DNA of 26,971 nucleotides from Perlabentimonas sp046542995 (GCA_046542995.1 JBKHAH010000047.1:1-26971); one strand, 5' to 3'. Numbered from the stretch's first letter, positions 7,169 to 15,084 are shown. A program made the numbers and translations. The notes: generated by a model from the letters alone, not told the origin.

Positions 7169-7960
7169 ATGCATGGTCATAATATATTAAGGTTCCTTAC
7201 TCTGTTTTTGGTTTTTTACCATTGCCTTATGCTCTCTGTATGTGGGCAGAATGCTGAGGCTATGTTTGAAGAGGCCATTTTAAATAATCCTGTTGATAAT
7301 GCCTTTTGGTTTGATAATTCCATTGAGTTGGTATATGTAAGCAAGCACTTAAATCAACCTGTCAGCAGCAGAGTTATATTAGAGAATGGTTATGCGGAGC
7401 ATATTTTGCATGAAGAGAATGCTTGGCAAAGTTTAGGCAGCCTTGCTGTTCCCCTGCATATTGATATTGTATTCACTCATTATCCCAAAAAGAAGGATGA
7501 TTGGAGAACGAATTATTATGAGCTGCTAGCTAACAGGTTAAAATATTTGTTCTCGGTGGATAGTAGGTTAAATTCCAATAACATTAGTTGGCGTTTAGTA
7601 ATGCAAACAGATTGTAATAGCGAGGAGGAGGCAAAGCAACTTTTTCATGGAATTGTAATACGATACAAAATTGACAAAATTGTATCGCTTGAAAATCTGC
7701 CACCGTTAACAGTTGACTATAATCAAACCTGCAATCTTCCTAACTTAAGGTATTCCAATGATGAAGAATTAGTTTTAGAGCCTGAAGTTGACAGTGAGGA
7801 GTTGCGGAAAATTCTTTATCCAGAGAGTATAAAGAAGAACAGTTCAAAGCATTATTTACCCCCAAAAATTAAAAGACCTGACGAACCCGGGTGTCCAACT
7901 TTTAAATCTCCGATGAATCGTCCCATAAGAAGTTTTTGGCAGCAACTATTTGGCGGATAA
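7169..7960 (+). CDS. Secreted protein of unknown function
   Basis: I do not recognise this 263-residue protein. It begins with a hydrophobic signal sequence (about residues 5-27, ending near CGQ). The residue before Cys is Val, so this is not a good lipobox and cleavage by signal peptidase I is more likely. The mature part has a mixed alpha/beta look, with a central segment around NISWRLVMQTDCNSEEEAKQ and FHGIVIRYK (about 148-175). The C-terminal third is rich in Pro, Lys and acidic residues and ends with GCPTFKSPMNRP followed by a Trp/Phe-rich tail. No membrane segment or catalytic motif is evident after the signal. It lies 269 bp from the divergent KamA-family gene, and its stop codon is one base from the end of the convergent membrane protein gene. 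Confidence 0.75.
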   Translation: MHGHNILRFLTLFLVFYHCLMLSVCGQNAEAMFEEAILNNPVDNAFWFDNSIELVYVSKHLNQPVSSRVILENGYAEHILHEENAWQSLGSLAVPLHIDIVFTHYPKKKDDWRTNYYELLANRLKYLFSVDSRLNSNNISWRLVMQTDCNSEEEAKQLFHGIVIRYKIDKIVSLENLPPLTVDYNQTCNLPNLRYSNDEELVLEPEVDSEELRKILYPESIKKNSSKHYLPPKIKRPDEPGCPTFKSPMNRPIRSFWQQLFGG

Positions 7961-7961
7961 G

Positions 7962-8435
7962 CTACCCCTTTTTGAAGTCAGCAACCTCTACTTCTATTCC
8001 TTTGGCCACACAATAATCTTTTATTTTTTCTTTTATCTCAATAACTTTAGCGTAAGGGAGCCATCCAAGCAACATTCGTTTCCCTCTTCCTGAGCGCTTA
8101 ATGAAAGTTATGTATGTAGGGCCTAACCTTACTTTTTTAACAGCTTGCCACATAATTGAGCTGGGGGTTTTTACAAAAAAACCAAATTGATACTCAATGG
8201 CAAATTCATCCGCAGTTACGTATAGTTTTGCTTTATGACCTGCGTAGGCAAAATATGCAAATATAAAAAGGTATAAGGCGAAGAGACCCACTATCCATTC
8301 ATTATGTGCTTTGTGAAAGAAAACAAGGGAGATGGCCGACGCAATTAAAAAGATGCTGGTAAGGATTAGCAGAAAACGTTTATATCTTCCGCTTGTCTCT
8401 TGCATTTGGTTTAGGTTTATTGTAAAAGGTTCCAT
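7962..8435 (-). CDS. Small membrane protein with two transmembrane helices and a PH-like tail
   Basis: A product of 157 residues with two hydrophobic helices close together (about residues 22-42 and 48-64), followed by a soluble C-terminal part of beta strands and a final amphipathic helix. This resembles bacterial membrane proteins with a PH-like (bPH/YcxB-like) domain, whose function is unknown. I chose the ATG at 8435 because a -7 promoter box (8459-8466) lies inside the longer reading frame, which opens at TTG 8483. Transcription from that box would start near 8452. The gene ends one base from the convergent secreted-protein gene, leaving no room for a separate terminator. Confidence 0.7.
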   Translation of the reverse strand: MEPFTINLNQMQETSGRYKRFLLILTSIFLIASAISLVFFHKAHNEWIVGLFALYLFIFAYFAYAGHKAKLYVTADEFAIEYQFGFFVKTPSSIMWQAVKKVRLGPTYITFIKRSGRGKRMLLGWLPYAKVIEIKEKIKDYCVAKGIEVEVADFKKG

Positions 8436-8458
8436 GGTTAATAGTTTTTGTATTAATC

Positions 8459-8466
8459 CAAAGATA
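8459..8466 (-). promoter_or_regulatory. -7 promoter box for the small membrane protein gene
   Basis: TATCTTTG on the minus strand is an exact TAnnTTTG match, 24 bp before the ATG at 8435. The only upstream TTG (8483-8481) is at a short 14-bp spacing. The box decides between two possible translation starts. Confidence 0.45.
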
Positions 8467-8576
8467 AACATTTTAGGAAGCAACCCGTAAATTTAAGGAT
8501 GGTTTTTTGAAGTAAAAGATTAGGCCAGCTTTTTAGGAGGGTTTTTACTTTGTTATGGGCCGTTAAAGGAACGTAA

Positions 8577-8609
8577 TAAAAAAGCCCCATTCTTTAAAAT
8601 GAGGCTTTT
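8577..8609 (-). terminator. Rho-independent terminator after glyA
   Basis: Read on the minus strand, AAAGCC, a mismatch and CAT pair with ATG and GGCTTT (8581-8590 with 8599-8608), followed by CTTTTTTTATT. It begins 23 nt past the glyA stop codon. Confidence 0.82.
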
Positions 8610-8631
8610 ACAGTATGCTAATTGTGAGTTT

Positions 8632-9912
8632 CTACCAAGCAAACAAAGAAAAATCATCCATTAGTTTGTTTACTTTTTCACGAACCCCATTAATTGCCTT
8701 CTCATCATCAATGTTTGAGATTACCTCATCAATTAAATCAACAATAATTGGCATATGCTCCTCCTTTAACCCTCGCGTAGTTATTGCAGGGGTTCCAACA
8801 CGAATGCCAGATGTTTGGAATGGCGAGCGCGAGTCGAATGGAACCATGTTTTTATTTATGGTTATGTCAGCAAGTACCAAAGTGTTCTCAACCTTCTTAC
8901 CCGTAATTTCAGGAAATTTTGTGCGTAAATCTATAAGCATCGAATGGTTATCGGTACCGCCCGAAACCACTTTATAGCCCTTGGCTATGAATGCTTTTGC
9001 CATGGCATCGGCGTTCTTTTTAACCTGAGTTTGGTAGTCTTTATACTCTGGCTGTAGTGCTTCACCAAAGGCTACTGCTTTTGAAGCGATAACGTGCTCT
9101 AGTGGGCCTCCCTGAATTCCGGGAAAAACGCTGCTGTTAAGAACCTGAGCCATTGTTTTTACTTTTCCCTTAAGGGTTTTCAATCCCCAGGGGTTTTCAA
9201 AATCTTTTCCCATTAGTATAATTCCACCGCGTGGCCCACGGAGTGTTTTGTGGGTTGTGGATGTTACGATATGTGCATATTTAACAGGGTTTTCAAGCAG
9301 TCCTGCTGCAATTAGCCCTGCTGGATGCGCCATATCAATAAGGAGTATTGCGTTCACCTTGTCGGCTATCTCGCGCATTCTTTTGTAATCCCATTCACGC
9401 GAGTAGGCTGATGCTCCGCCAACAATTAGTTTTGGTTTATGCTCAATGGCAAGCTTCTCCATCTGGTCGTAATCTACCATTTCAGTTTCTTTATCAACTT
9501 CGTATGAAACTGCATTGTACCAAATGCCCGACATATTTACCGGAGAACCATGCGAAAGGTGGCCGCCATGTGATAAATCTAAGCCTAAAAAGGTGTCGCC
9601 AGGTTTCATTACGGCCATGAATACAGCCATGTTTGCCTGTGCGCCTGAGTGTGGCTGTACGTTTGCGTACTCAGCTTCAAAAAGTTCTTTTAGCCTGTCT
9701 ATTGCAAGCTGCTCGGTTTGGTCAACAATCTCGCAACCACCATAGTAACGAGCACCTGGGTAACCCTCTGCATACTTGTTTGTAAGTACAGATCCCATAG
9801 CCTCTAGCACTTGCGGGCTAACAAAGTTTTCAGATGCAATTAACTCAATGCCATGTGTTTGGCGTTTTCTCTCTTTTTCGATTAGATCGAATATGGTTTT
9901 ATCTCTTTGCAT
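8632..9912 (-). CDS. glyA: Serine hydroxymethyltransferase
   Basis: Cytoplasmic PLP enzyme that converts serine and tetrahydrofolate to glycine and 5,10-methylene-tetrahydrofolate, the main entry of one-carbon units. At 426 residues it is of standard length and full. Visible are the N-terminal IELIASENFVS (22-32), the substrate loop EGYPGARYYGG (49-59), the cofactor Asp193 and His196 in LIDMAHPAGLIA, and the Schiff-base lysine Lys222 in TSTTHKTLRGPRGG. It lies 63 bp after a stand-alone receiver gene on the same strand with no terminator between them, so at least part of its transcription may come from the promoter before that gene. A clear terminator follows glyA. Confidence 0.98.
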   Translation of the reverse strand: MQRDKTIFDLIEKERKRQTHGIELIASENFVSPQVLEAMGSVLTNKYAEGYPGARYYGGCEIVDQTEQLAIDRLKELFEAEYANVQPHSGAQANMAVFMAVMKPGDTFLGLDLSHGGHLSHGSPVNMSGIWYNAVSYEVDKETEMVDYDQMEKLAIEHKPKLIVGGASAYSREWDYKRMREIADKVNAILLIDMAHPAGLIAAGLLENPVKYAHIVTSTTHKTLRGPRGGIILMGKDFENPWGLKTLKGKVKTMAQVLNSSVFPGIQGGPLEHVIASKAVAFGEALQPEYKDYQTQVKKNADAMAKAFIAKGYKVVSGGTDNHSMLIDLRTKFPEITGKKVENTLVLADITINKNMVPFDSRSPFQTSGIRVGTPAITTRGLKEEHMPIIVDLIDEVISNIDDEKAINGVREKVNKLMDDFSLFAW

Positions 9913-9975
9913 AATTTTATTTTTTTGTAAAAATAGGGGTTTTGTAATAAGTAAAAAAGATATTATAAAGCATGA

Positions 9976-10353
9976 CTAGCCCAAGTAGGTTTCTATTACT
10001 TTTTCAACCATTGAGCGTTGCAAAGGCTTGGTTAAGAAGGCTTTCATGCCAACCTTCATGCAATTTTCCTCCATGCTCATGTTGGCGAAGGCAGTTTGCG
10101 CTACGATTATAACTTCGGGGTGTTTTTCTAAAATTTCTTTAGCAATATCTACCCCGCTAATATCAGGCAGACGAATATCCATTAGTATAAGGTTTGGAAG
10201 AGGATTTTTGCTTATGTAGTCAAGCGCCCCTTGCCCCGTATTCTCAAAATGCAGGGTAATATCTTTGTTCTTTAGTAACTCTCTAAGAAGGGTTCTGCTA
10301 ATGTTATCATCTTCTACAACAAGAACTGTTCTTCCGTTTGTTTTGCTTTGCAT
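9976..10353 (-). CDS. Stand-alone receiver-domain protein (CheY-like), copy 1
   Basis: A 125-residue protein made only of a response-regulator receiver domain. The acidic pocket is Glu14-Asp15-Asp16 (VVEDD), the phospho-acceptor is Asp59 in LMDIRLPD, the switch Thr87 lies in VAQTAFA, and Lys109 lies in LTKPL. It has no output domain, so it would act through protein contacts or a phosphorelay. The ATG at 10353 is preferred over an in-frame TTG at 10413, because the likely promoter (10390-10420) overlaps the longer frame and would start transcription near 10383. A similar receiver gene lies 129 bp upstream on the same strand, and glyA lies downstream. No histidine kinase is present in the window, so the partner is unknown. 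Confidence 0.9.
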   Translation of the reverse strand: MQSKTNGRTVLVVEDDNISRTLLRELLKNKDITLHFENTGQGALDYISKNPLPNLILMDIRLPDISGVDIAKEILEKHPEVIIVAQTAFANMSMEENCMKVGMKAFLTKPLQRSMVEKVIETYLG

Positions 10354-10389
10354 AAAAAGTTCTTTTACTTGCTTAATTTGTACGTTCGG

Positions 10390-10420
10390 CAAAGATACTA
10401 GCTTATTAGTCAAAAAACAA
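10390..10420 (-). promoter_or_regulatory. Promoter for receiver copy 1 (and possibly glyA)
   Basis: The minus strand has TTG (10420-10418), a 20-bp spacer and TATCTTTG (10397-10390), a good match to the Bacteroidota consensus. The start site would be near 10383, 30 nt before the ATG at 10353. Confidence 0.6.
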
Positions 10421-10482
10421 GGTTAATGCTATCAGCCTTTTACAGGGTGTTCTTATTCATTGTAAAAAAAACTTTGATGAGC

Positions 10483-10878
10483 TTATTCATTAGGAATTTG
10501 CTCGTGAATGCTCGCAAACAGTTGTCTCTCTGTAATTGGTTTTATAAGGTACGAGTCAAAGCACCCACTTTTCAGCCTCATTATATCCTCATCAATTGCC
10601 AGTGCTGTTTGGGCAATAATTATAACCTCTGAATTATTCCTCCTAAAATATTCTGCTAGTTCAAGGCCGCATCCGTCTCCAAGCCTAATGTCTAAGAGTA
10701 CAAGCTTTAAATCGGGGATGTTTTTGAATGCTCCTTTTGCTTCCTTGTAAGAGTTTGCAATTATTGTTTTAGCTCCCAACTGTAAAATATATTCTCTGAG
10801 GAGTAGTGCGCTTGAGTAATCATCCTCCACAATGAGAACAGTACTTTGTTTAAAAAAACGAGATAAAGTATTAATCAT
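10483..10878 (-). CDS. Stand-alone receiver-domain protein (CheY-like), copy 2
   Basis: A 131-residue receiver-only response regulator. It has the acidic pocket Glu18-Asp19-Asp20 (IVEDD), phospho-acceptor Asp63 (LLDIRLGDG), Thr91 in IAQTALA and Lys113 in LIKPI. It resembles the neighbouring copy in the AQTA switch region and in overall length, which suggests an old duplication, but the two differ widely elsewhere. A basic, aromatic N-terminal stretch (SRFFKQ) precedes the first strand. There is no output domain and no kinase nearby. It is divergent from the Crp/Fnr-family gene. A 10-bp direct repeat (CTTATTCATT) occurs at its stop codon and again 30 bp downstream. I see no clear promoter. Confidence 0.9.
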   Translation of the reverse strand: MINTLSRFFKQSTVLIVEDDYSSALLLREYILQLGAKTIIANSYKEAKGAFKNIPDLKLVLLDIRLGDGCGLELAEYFRRNNSEVIIIAQTALAIDEDIMRLKSGCFDSYLIKPITERQLFASIHEQIPNE

Positions 10879-11010
10879 ATGAATTGTGGTTAAGTTGATG
10901 TAAAAATGCTCATTTTTTTAATACTACTCGTCAAATAATTGGTTGTGTTTAACCCTTTGTAATGTGTGTTTAGTCACAATTTTACGTACAACATAGCAAC
11001 CATAATTTGG

Positions 11011-11041
11011 TTTGACGTATAAGTAGAAAAGAGTATTTTTA
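11011..11041 (+). promoter_or_regulatory. Promoter for the Crp/Fnr-family gene
   Basis: TTTG (11011-11014), a 19-bp spacer and TATTTTTA (11034-11041) match the Bacteroidota consensus with one change in the last base. Transcription would begin near 11048, which excludes an in-frame TTG at 11045 as the start codon and favours the ATG at 11072. Confidence 0.5.
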
Positions 11042-11071
11042 TAATTGTTTTACAACCTATACAAAGTGCTA

Positions 11072-11758
11072 ATGAATGAGTTTGAGAATATCCAGAGTTT
11101 GGTTGAGAGCCATTGGTTGTCAAAAGTGCTAAAGCCACAGGATCTGAACATTTTATTTCAGAAATCGGCCGTTGTTAAGTATAAAAAACGGGAGACGATT
11201 GTTAAAAAGGGCGAGTTTGCAACTCACCTTATACTGGTAATGGATGGTTTTGTTAAGGTGGAGATAGAGGAGGGTAAAAAGAATTTTATCTTAGATATTG
11301 TTAGAGGGCTAAATTTTATTGGTTTGCCTTTAGTACTTTCGTTAGAGAAGTATTTGTTTTCTGTTGTTACTCTTTCTGATTCAGAAGTGCGTTTTATCCC
11401 TCTAGAAACCGTAAAAGAGGTGTTAAAGGATAATACTGAATTATCAATGGCTGTTATTGAGTATGGTAATTCACACTTTGTGATGCCTATACTTGAGAAG
11501 TTACAGAGTGCTACGCGAAATAATATTAGGGGACGGCTTGCCAAGCTGATTCTTAACCTGGCAACAAAAACGCACCAATCAAAAAGATTCGTTCTGCTTA
11601 TTAGCCGCTTTGAGATGGCTCAAATGATTGGGTTTTCAAGAGAGAATGTAATACGAATGCTTACCGAGTTTCATAACGAGGGGATAATTAAGATTAGCGG
11701 AAAATCTCTTGAAATTATTGATTTTGCTCGTTTAGAGGAACTTGCTAAGTACAGCTAG
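11072..11758 (+). CDS. Crp/Fnr-family transcription regulator
   Basis: A 228-residue cytoplasmic DNA-binding regulator. The N-terminal half is a cyclic-nucleotide-binding-type beta-roll (about 20-115, with FATHLILVMDGFVKVEI). A long dimer helix follows (about 120-150), then a winged helix-turn-helix (about 165-220) with the recognition segment MAQMIGFSRENVIRMLTEF. There are no cysteines, so an Fnr-type iron-sulfur sensor is ruled out. The canonical cAMP-binding residues are not obvious, so the ligand is unknown. Start chosen as the first ATG after the predicted transcription start. It is transcribed away from the two receiver genes and ends 6 bp from the convergent ClC gene, which also lies on the minus strand. 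What it regulates cannot be told from the sequence. Confidence 0.9.
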   Translation: MNEFENIQSLVESHWLSKVLKPQDLNILFQKSAVVKYKKRETIVKKGEFATHLILVMDGFVKVEIEEGKKNFILDIVRGLNFIGLPLVLSLEKYLFSVVTLSDSEVRFIPLETVKEVLKDNTELSMAVIEYGNSHFVMPILEKLQSATRNNIRGRLAKLILNLATKTHQSKRFVLLISRFEMAQMIGFSRENVIRMLTEFHNEGIIKISGKSLEIIDFARLEELAKYS

Positions 11759-11764
11759 TCCCTT

Positions 11765-13543
11765 TTATTCATCGGAGAATTGAACCAGCATGTTACGGTA
11801 TGCTGAGAAAATTTTTGATTTTGATAAAAACCCAACATACTTACCATCATCAACAACTGGTAGGTTCCATGCACCGCTATTCTCAAATTTTTCCATAACG
11901 CTGTCCATGGGCTCGTTATACTGAATATGATCGGGAGGGATTGACATAAGATCCTTAACCTTAATGCTTTCGTACTTATCCGTCTCAAACATCAGCTCCC
12001 TTATATCATCAAGCAGAACAACGCCTAAAAGCATCCCTTTTTCATCGGTTACTGGAAAAATATTCCTGCGTGAGCGGCTAATTGCCTTTACAAGATTACC
12101 CAGAGTGTCCTCAGGGCAAACTTTCTCAAAATCATTCTCAACTACTTTCCCAAGAGTCATGAGCGTTAACACTGCTTTGTCTTTATGGTGGGTTATCAAC
12201 TCACCGCGGTCTGCCAATCGTTTTGTGTAAATAGAGTGCGGTTCAAAATATATCATGGTAAGATAGGCAATTGTTGATGTAATCATTAGGGGGATAAACA
12301 GAACGTATCCTCCTGTAAGTTCAGCAATTAGGAAGATGGCAGTTAATGGTGCATGCATAACGCCAGCCATCATGCCAGCCATGCCGATAAGAGTGAAGTT
12401 GCCTTCGTTTAAATTGGTATTTAGAGTTGTATTCAAAAGTTTAGAAAGAAAGTAGCCTGCTACTCCCCCCATAAAAAGAGTTGGAGCGAAAATACCACCT
12501 ACACCTCCAGCACCAGTAGTCACAGCCATTGCATATACTTTGAAAATAAGCAGGGATCCTAATGCAAGCAGGATAATCCATGAACTATCACTATACGGTT
12601 GAAGTAAGCTGTTTCTTAGTAATGATGTTGGTTCGCCATCAAAAAGGGCTTGTAGGGTGTCAAAACCTTCACCATAAAGTGGAGGGAAGAGAAAAATCAG
12701 CAATCCTAGGATTATGCCACCAATTACAGTTTTTTTGTAGGGGTTGGTGATTGATGAAAATCTTTTTTCAACATTAAGGGTAGTGCGCGTAAAGTAGAAC
12801 GATAGGAACCCGCAAAAAATACCAAGCAGAATAAAGAATGGAATTTTGTATAGAGCAAAGGGTTCAACTATCTCGTAGGCAAAGGTTACATCTCCTCCTA
12901 GTAGAAAATACGAGACCATGGTTGCTGTAACGGCAGCAATTAGTAGGGGTACAATTGATGCCATGGTCAGGTCTAGCATAAGCACCTCAAGGGTGAAAAC
13001 CAATCCTGCTAATGGTGCCTTAAAGATTGATGCAATTGCAGCTGCGGCACCACAACCTAAAAGTAGGGTTATGGTTTTAAAGTTTAGCCTAAAAAACTGA
13101 CCAATGTTTGATCCAATGGCTGCCCCTGTTAAAACAATTGGGGCCTCAGCACCTACTGATCCCCCAAAACCAATCGTAATGGTACTCGATATCATGGACG
13201 AGTAAGTGTTGTGTCTCTTTAGCTTACTACCTTTTTTGGAAATAGCAAAAAGTATTCGTGAAACGCCATGTCCAATATTATCCTTCACAAAAAACTTAAT
13301 GTATAGAACGGTAATTGCAATGCCAATGCCAGGTAGCGCTAAGTATAGAAAGCTAAATGTACCCTGCTCCATAATTTTTTGGAGTATATCGCGGGTAAAA
13401 TAGACCGTATTTTTTAGAACTACAGCGGCAAGCCCACTCAAAATTCCCACAATACAACTAAGTATAAGTAAGAGCCTTTTTTCTCCCAGCCCTCTTACCT
13501 TAACAACTAACTTGTAAAATGAAATATTAATTGCCTTAATCAT
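11765..13543 (-). CDS. ClC-type anion channel or transporter with C-terminal CBS pair
   Basis: A 592-residue inner-membrane protein: a ClC core of many hydrophobic helices (about 20-435) followed by two CBS domains (about 465-520 and 530-588) that usually bind nucleotides and regulate gating. Pore signatures are GHGVS (91-95, equivalent to GSGIP), GSVGAEAPIV (128-137, equivalent to GREGP) with the gating Glu133, and GAGGVGGIFAP (344-354). The proton-path glutamate Glu203 of the E. coli exchanger aligns with Val187 (FTLEVLML), as in the true chloride channels. Ser107 of the selectivity filter aligns with His92. Passive chloride or other anion flow is therefore plausible, but some exchangers also lack this Glu. 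It converges on the Crp/Fnr gene and has a -7 promoter box at 13590-13597. Confidence 0.94.
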   Translation of the reverse strand: MIKAINISFYKLVVKVRGLGEKRLLLILSCIVGILSGLAAVVLKNTVYFTRDILQKIMEQGTFSFLYLALPGIGIAITVLYIKFFVKDNIGHGVSRILFAISKKGSKLKRHNTYSSMISSTITIGFGGSVGAEAPIVLTGAAIGSNIGQFFRLNFKTITLLLGCGAAAAIASIFKAPLAGLVFTLEVLMLDLTMASIVPLLIAAVTATMVSYFLLGGDVTFAYEIVEPFALYKIPFFILLGIFCGFLSFYFTRTTLNVEKRFSSITNPYKKTVIGGIILGLLIFLFPPLYGEGFDTLQALFDGEPTSLLRNSLLQPYSDSSWIILLALGSLLIFKVYAMAVTTGAGGVGGIFAPTLFMGGVAGYFLSKLLNTTLNTNLNEGNFTLIGMAGMMAGVMHAPLTAIFLIAELTGGYVLFIPLMITSTIAYLTMIYFEPHSIYTKRLADRGELITHHKDKAVLTLMTLGKVVENDFEKVCPEDTLGNLVKAISRSRRNIFPVTDEKGMLLGVVLLDDIRELMFETDKYESIKVKDLMSIPPDHIQYNEPMDSVMEKFENSGAWNLPVVDDGKYVGFLSKSKIFSAYRNMLVQFSDE

Positions 13544-13570
13544 ATTCGTTTATGAAGCATAATAAATAAA

Positions 13571-13586
13571 TGGCAGAATTTTTGCT
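13571..13586 (+). promoter_or_regulatory. Probable sigma54 (-24/-12) promoter for the DUF3108 gene
   Basis: TGGCAG, five bases, TTGCT. The GG and GC are separated by exactly 10 bp, and only the last base of the -24 box differs from TGGCAC. The predicted start is near 13597, about 73 nt before the DUF3108 gene. It overlaps no coding sequence. Confidence 0.45.
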
Positions 13587-13589
13587 CCG

Positions 13590-13597
13590 CAAATTTA
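13590..13597 (-). promoter_or_regulatory. -7 promoter box for the ClC gene
   Basis: TAAATTTG on the minus strand is an exact TAnnTTTG match. The start would be near 13583, about 40 nt before the ATG at 13543. No TTTG is found at the expected upstream distance. Confidence 0.4.
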
Positions 13598-13669
13598 GTA
13601 ATCCTTAACTTAACATTACATTAATTGCTGTTTTTTTGTGTTAGTTCTTGATGTTAAAAAAACATAGTA

Positions 13670-14503
13670 ATGAATACATTCTATAGATTGTTTGTCTTTT
13701 TAATACTCTTGTTCTCAGTGGAATCAATGGATGCCTCTGAACCCGAAGCTGCTTGTGATATTAATAATACTGCCTTTAAACCCGGCGAAAAGCTTTCCTA
13801 CTTATTAAGCTATACATGGTTTTTTGTATGGACAGATGTTGGGGAGGTAACTTTTAGCGTGAATGCAGATACCCTTGATGGCAATGAAGCATTGCATCTT
13901 CATACTTTTGGGGAAACATACTCATTTTACGATTGGTTCTATAAAGTTAGAGATACGCATGAAACCTGGGTTGATGCAAAGACTCTCAAACCGATATACT
14001 TCAAACTTGACGTGAATCAGGGAAGCTACACAAAAGAGAATGAGTACTGGTTCGACTGGCAGAGCGGAATTGTAGATGCAAGAATTCAGCGGCGGGGCGG
14101 CAAAAATAATTTTTACCAAATACCAATGGAGGATAGATGTATTTACGATGTTGTTTCGGCAATATATATGGCTCGTAATTTGGATTTCTCTGGGATAAAG
14201 CCAGATCAATCTTTCCCTTTAAATGTTGCGCTGGACGAGGAGTTGTTCAATGTTAGCTATAGGTTTATTAAAGCTGAACAGATTAAAGTTAGGGGAGCAG
14301 GAAAGTTTAACACCCTGAAATTTAGAGTGGAGCTTGTTGCTGGTGACATTTTTGGCGAGGGCCAATATCTGTACGTATGGGTTACCAACGATGCCAACAG
14401 GTTGCCAGTTTATATTGAATCGCCAATTAAGGTTGGCAAGGTTAGGGTGCGAATTGATAAATGGGAAGGGTTAAAATATCCTTTAAATGCTAAAGTTGAA
14501 TAA
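13670..14503 (+). CDS. DUF3108 secreted protein
   Basis: A 277-residue exported protein. A signal peptide (about residues 1-23, ending near MDASEP) is followed by the DUF3108 hallmark FKPGEKLSYLLSYTWFFVW and GEVTF (36-62). The remainder has many alternating strands, including YSFYDWFYKVRDTHETWVD (about 85-103) and a second half with KFRVELV and YVWVTNDANRLPVYIES. DUF3108 proteins form a large periplasmic or surface beta-rich domain, and their function is unknown. No lipobox Cys is present; Cys29 lies after the likely cleavage site. It is on the same strand as the Rnf operon, 143 bp upstream of rseC, but a separate promoter for rseC makes co-transcription uncertain. A sigma54-like promoter precedes it. 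Confidence 0.88.
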   Translation: MNTFYRLFVFLILLFSVESMDASEPEAACDINNTAFKPGEKLSYLLSYTWFFVWTDVGEVTFSVNADTLDGNEALHLHTFGETYSFYDWFYKVRDTHETWVDAKTLKPIYFKLDVNQGSYTKENEYWFDWQSGIVDARIQRRGGKNNFYQIPMEDRCIYDVVSAIYMARNLDFSGIKPDQSFPLNVALDEELFNVSYRFIKAEQIKVRGAGKFNTLKFRVELVAGDIFGEGQYLYVWVTNDANRLPVYIESPIKVGKVRVRIDKWEGLKYPLNAKVE

Positions 14504-14612
14504 TATCTTACCCTTTCCTAAACTTCTCATGTTTTTTCGAACCTCCTTATTTAAAATGAAACTAAATTACAAACTTGCTCCTGCTTGATTATTCAAGATA
14601 GCCAAAGAAATA

Positions 14613-14620
14613 TATTTTTG
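14613..14620 (+). promoter_or_regulatory. -7 promoter box for the rseC-rnf operon
   Basis: TATTTTTG is an exact TAnnTTTG match 26 bp before the ATG at 14647. A TACTTTTA box also lies at 14633-14640. A matching -33 element at the usual spacing is not seen, so only the general location is supported. Confidence 0.4.
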
Positions 14621-14646
14621 TAGTCAATTTTGTACTTTTAGTGGAC

Positions 14647-15069
14647 ATGACAAAGAAGGCGAAAACAGTTGAGCATCTTGGCAAGGTTCAGGAGGTTACT
14701 GCTAACAGCGTGCTAGTTAGTATTAACAGTCAATCTGCTTGTTCCGCTTGTCATGCTAAAGGTGGTTGTGGTATGGCCGATTCTACAGAGAAAACCGTTC
14801 AGATAAACAAGCCACATCATCATTATAGCATAGGGCAGGATGTAAAGGTTGTCCTTAAGCAATCGTTAGGCTTTAGGGCATTAATGATGGGGTATGTTAC
14901 CCCTTTTTTAATAGTTCTTTTTACCCTAATCATTTTAACAGCAGTTAAAATACCAGAGGGAAGGGCGGGGCTTGCGTCACTTTCTACCCTGATACCTTAC
15001 TATTTTGGATTATATATTTTAAGAGACAAGGTCTCAAAACAATTTTCTTTCGATATTGAATCAGTTTAA
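14647..15069 (+). CDS. rseC: RseC/SoxR-reducing-system family membrane protein
   Basis: A 140-residue inner-membrane protein of the RseC family, which is linked with Rnf/Rsx complexes in many bacteria. The N-terminal soluble part has the cysteine cluster SACSACHAKGGCG (Cys32, Cys35, Cys41), a possible metal or iron-sulfur site. A His-rich stretch HHHYS follows. Two transmembrane helices lie at about 80-98 and 105-125. The short C-terminus is hydrophilic. The ATG at 14647 is chosen over an in-frame GTG at 14641. It is the first gene of the Rnf cluster, with 15 bp to rnfB. Its exact role in Bacteroidota is not established; assembly or reduction of the complex is the usual suggestion. Confidence 0.85.
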   Translation: MTKKAKTVEHLGKVQEVTANSVLVSINSQSACSACHAKGGCGMADSTEKTVQINKPHHHYSIGQDVKVVLKQSLGFRALMMGYVTPFLIVLFTLIILTAVKIPEGRAGLASLSTLIPYYFGLYILRDKVSKQFSFDIESV

Positions 15070-15084
15070 TTAACATCGAATAGC

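Noticed and set aside
9913..9975. Separate promoter for glyA
   Set aside because: I find no TAnnTTTG with a matching upstream element in this 63-bp gap, so transcription from the receiver gene upstream is more likely.
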